A DNA stretch of 7,814 nucleotides, taken from assembly GCA_947375085.1 (NCBI GenBank), contig CANCEQ010000142.1:1-7814 (forward strand), in the 5' to 3' direction. Both the position numbers and the translations under genes were made by a program. This document shows positions 6,278 through 7,814 of the stretch, one piece after another. The stretch's first letter is position 1. Each line of letters starts with the position of its first letter. The notes under the pieces are model-generated. The model saw only the letters and a program-made list of their open reading frames with translations. It had not been told where the DNA came from and ran no database searches. The DNA comes from Flavobacteriales bacterium (GTDB taxonomy: Bacteria > Bacteroidota > Bacteroidia > Flavobacteriales > Crocinitomicaceae).

Positions 6278-6285
6278 AAAATATA
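6278..6285 (-). promoter_or_regulatory. Weak candidate -7 box for dinD
   Basis: On the minus strand TATATTTT followed by CAC differs from the TAnnTTTG box at one base and would start transcription near 6273. That gives a leader of about 53 bases which contains the 15-bp inverted repeat. No TTG lies at the usual distance; the nearest one (6301-6299) is 13 bases away, which is too close. A non-consensus promoter would suit a gene under regulation, but this is a guess. Confidence 0.3.
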
Positions 6286-6339
6286 TTTTGAAATGAATCA
6301 ACATTTTTTATTCCTGAATAAGAATCGCTAGATTTTCCT

Positions 6340-6347
6340 TACATTTG
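6340..6347 (+). promoter_or_regulatory. Candidate -7 box for the aminopeptidase gene
   Basis: TACATTTG fits TAnnTTTG exactly. Transcription would begin near 6352, about 20 bases before the ATG at 6372. No clear TTG is found 17-23 bases upstream (only CTG at 6314-6316, spacing 23). The box contains the TTG triplet (6345-6347) that opens the longest possible reading frame, which argues against use of that TTG as start codon. Confidence 0.45.
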
Positions 6348-6371
6348 GAGTTAGAATTAAAAACACGAAAG

Positions 6372-7766
6372 ATGATTTTAAAAAAAATAAAGAAAATTTC
6401 ATCCAATCAACCTTTAGTGATTGTTGGAGATAAAAAAACGAAGTTACCTAAATCTGTTTCAGAGAGTATAGCTTCCTTTTTTAAAGATTTTTTGAAAGGG
6501 GATAAGGAAACGGATTTTTTGAAAACTCCTGAATCTTATTACTTTTTTGTAAAATCATCAGATAATAATGAGAAATTAAGAATCGCTGGTTCTGGTGTTC
6601 GTTCTCAATTACCAAAAAAAACGGAAGAAATTACCATTGTTGGAGAAACTGAAAAATTGATTTATGTTGCCGAGGGTTTAGCAATGTCAAATTATCAGTT
6701 CTTAAAATATTTCAAAGACGCAGACAAACGTTGTCATAAATTAAATGCGATTAACCTTCAAGAGGATGTTGAAGATGCTTCAATCGAATCTTTAAATAAT
6801 GTTTTAAAGGCCGTTTTTTGGGCGAGAGATATGGTTAATGAGCCAGTATCTTATTTGTCAGCTGTTAAATTGAGCGAAGAAATCGAAGGATTAGCAAATG
6901 ATAGTGAACTGAAAGTAGAGGTATTGGAAAAAACTAAAATTGAAACCTTGAAAATGGGTGGACTTTTAGCAGTTAATAAAGGTTCTATTGACCCTCCAAC
7001 TTTTACAATAATAGAATACAAACCTAAAAAAGCAATCAATAAAAAACCAATTGTTTTAGTTGGTAAAGGGGTTGTTTATGATACAGGTGGTTTAAGTTTA
7101 AAACCTACTAAAGGTTCAATGGATTCAATGAAATGCGATATGGGTGGAGCAGCTTGTATGTCTGGCGCTATCTATGCAGCAGCTTTGAATAAATTGAATG
7201 TTCACGTTATTGCTTTGATTCCTGCTACTGATAATCGTCCAGGTGGAAATGCCTATGCTCCTGGGGATGTTATTACGATGTATGACGGAACAACAGTTGA
7301 GGTGTTAAATACAGATGCAGAAGGTCGAATGATATTAGCAGATGCCTTAGCATATTCTAAAAAATATGATCCTGAATTAGTGATTGACGCGGCTACATTA
7401 ACAGGTGCTGCCGTTGCTGCAATAGGAACGAAAGCTTCATGTGTTATGGGAAATGCTTCTGAAAAAGTTTTTTCTCAATTAGATAGATCTGGTAATGAAG
7501 AGCACGAAAGAGTGGTTCGTTTACCATTTTGGGATGAATATTACGAAGAAGTAAAATCAAAAGTTGCTGATTTAAAAAACCTTGGCGGACCTTACGCAGG
7601 TATGATTACTGCAGGGAAATTTTTAGAGCACTTTGTAAAAGCTCCTTATGTTCATATTGATATTGCTGGTCCAGCTTGGTTAGACGCTCCAGAAAATTAC
7701 AAAGGTCAAGGCGGAACAGGAGTAGGTGTAAGATTGATATACAACTTTTTAAAAAATTATAAATAA
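6372..7766 (+). CDS. Leucyl aminopeptidase, family M17 (cytosolic aminopeptidase)
   Basis: This enzyme removes N-terminal amino acids from peptides in the cytoplasm using two metal ions. From the ATG it has 464 residues, normal for the family. The N-terminal regulatory domain is variable (about 1-145). The catalytic domain shows GKGVVYDTGGLSLKP with metal ligands Lys232 and Asp237 and catalytic Lys244, then MKCDMGGAA with Asp256, and the signature NTDAEGRM with Asp315, Glu317 and Arg319. All five metal ligands and both catalytic residues of Escherichia coli PepA have counterparts. There is one extra residue between Lys244 and Asp256 compared with PepA as I recall it. The frame extends upstream to a TTG at 6345, adding nine residues, but that TTG lies in a promoter-like box, so I choose the ATG. 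The stop codon directly abuts the next ATG, so the two are probably an operon. PepA also has a DNA-binding role in E. coli; nothing here indicates one. Confidence 0.95.
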   Translation: MILKKIKKISSNQPLVIVGDKKTKLPKSVSESIASFFKDFLKGDKETDFLKTPESYYFFVKSSDNNEKLRIAGSGVRSQLPKKTEEITIVGETEKLIYVAEGLAMSNYQFLKYFKDADKRCHKLNAINLQEDVEDASIESLNNVLKAVFWARDMVNEPVSYLSAVKLSEEIEGLANDSELKVEVLEKTKIETLKMGGLLAVNKGSIDPPTFTIIEYKPKKAINKKPIVLVGKGVVYDTGGLSLKPTKGSMDSMKCDMGGAACMSGAIYAAALNKLNVHVIALIPATDNRPGGNAYAPGDVITMYDGTTVEVLNTDAEGRMILADALAYSKKYDPELVIDAATLTGAAVAAIGTKASCVMGNASEKVFSQLDRSGNEEHERVVRLPFWDEYYEEVKSKVADLKNLGGPYAGMITAGKFLEHFVKAPYVHIDIAGPAWLDAPENYKGQGGTGVGVRLIYNFLKNYK

Positions 7767-7814
7767 ATGTCAGAAAAATCAACACATATCGAAAAAGAAG
7801 TAGGAAGTGCACAC
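7767..7814 (+). CDS. Start of an unidentified gene, cut by the right edge
   Basis: An ATG follows the aminopeptidase stop with no gap (TAAATG) and opens a frame of 16 codons to the window edge, MSEKSTHIEKEVGSAH. The short hydrophilic start shows no signal peptide, and too little is visible to name a family. The abutting start suggests cotranscription and translational coupling with the aminopeptidase, although that could also reflect compact spacing alone. Confidence 0.6.
   Translation, partial: MSEKSTHIEKEVGSAH

Noticed and set aside
6851..7039. Minus-strand open frame of 62 codons inside the aminopeptidase gene
   Set aside because: It is a shadow of a well-supported gene.
7606..7812. Minus-strand open frame of 68 codons with a hydrophobic N-terminal part
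   Set aside because: It is antisense to the conserved C-terminus of the M17 enzyme and the next gene; the hydrophobic look follows from A-rich coding DNA read in reverse.

Overview
The window looks like chromosomal DNA from a low-GC member of the Bacteroidota, most likely class Flavobacteriia. Several features point there. One large secreted protein carries a C-terminal type IX secretion sorting domain, which is restricted to this phylum. The promoters follow the phylum's TTG-N19-TAnnTTTG pattern rather than -35/-10 boxes. Start codons are preceded by A-rich sequence without a strong Shine-Dalgarno motif. The genus cannot be fixed from this sequence.

Layout from left to right. Positions 1-147 are the edge of an insertion sequence: the first 36 codons of a minus-strand IS3-type transposase OrfA and its outer end. 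A hairpin terminator (160-188) ends the next minus-strand unit, which is read right to left. That unit starts at a clear promoter near 3871-3900. It has a leader with a potential long-range hairpin, then an 896-residue T9SS-exported beta-rich surface protein (1088-3778), then after 24 bases a family 2 glycosyltransferase (194-1063). Divergently from it runs radA/sms (3973-5334), a recombination and branch-migration ATPase. It ends at a perfect hairpin (5344-5378) that also serves the converging minus-strand gene dinD (5387-6220). The dinD leader contains a 15-bp perfect inverted repeat beside the start codon. To the right, an M17 leucyl aminopeptidase (about 6372-7766) is followed without any gap by the first 16 codons of an unidentified gene (7767 to the edge).

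How the genes relate: the surface protein and glycosyltransferase are probably cotranscribed, so a cell-envelope role for the glycosyltransferase is plausible but unproven. radA and dinD both bear on RecA-dependent recombination and sit tail to tail. The aminopeptidase is housekeeping peptide turnover. No stretch longer than 300 bases lacks a gene. No tRNA, rRNA or CRISPR array was seen. Nothing in the window amounts to a clearly new system. The points most worth a second look are the inverted repeat and flanking 10-bp repeat around dinD, the leader hairpin of the T9SS gene, and the aminopeptidase start whose longer reading overlaps a promoter box.
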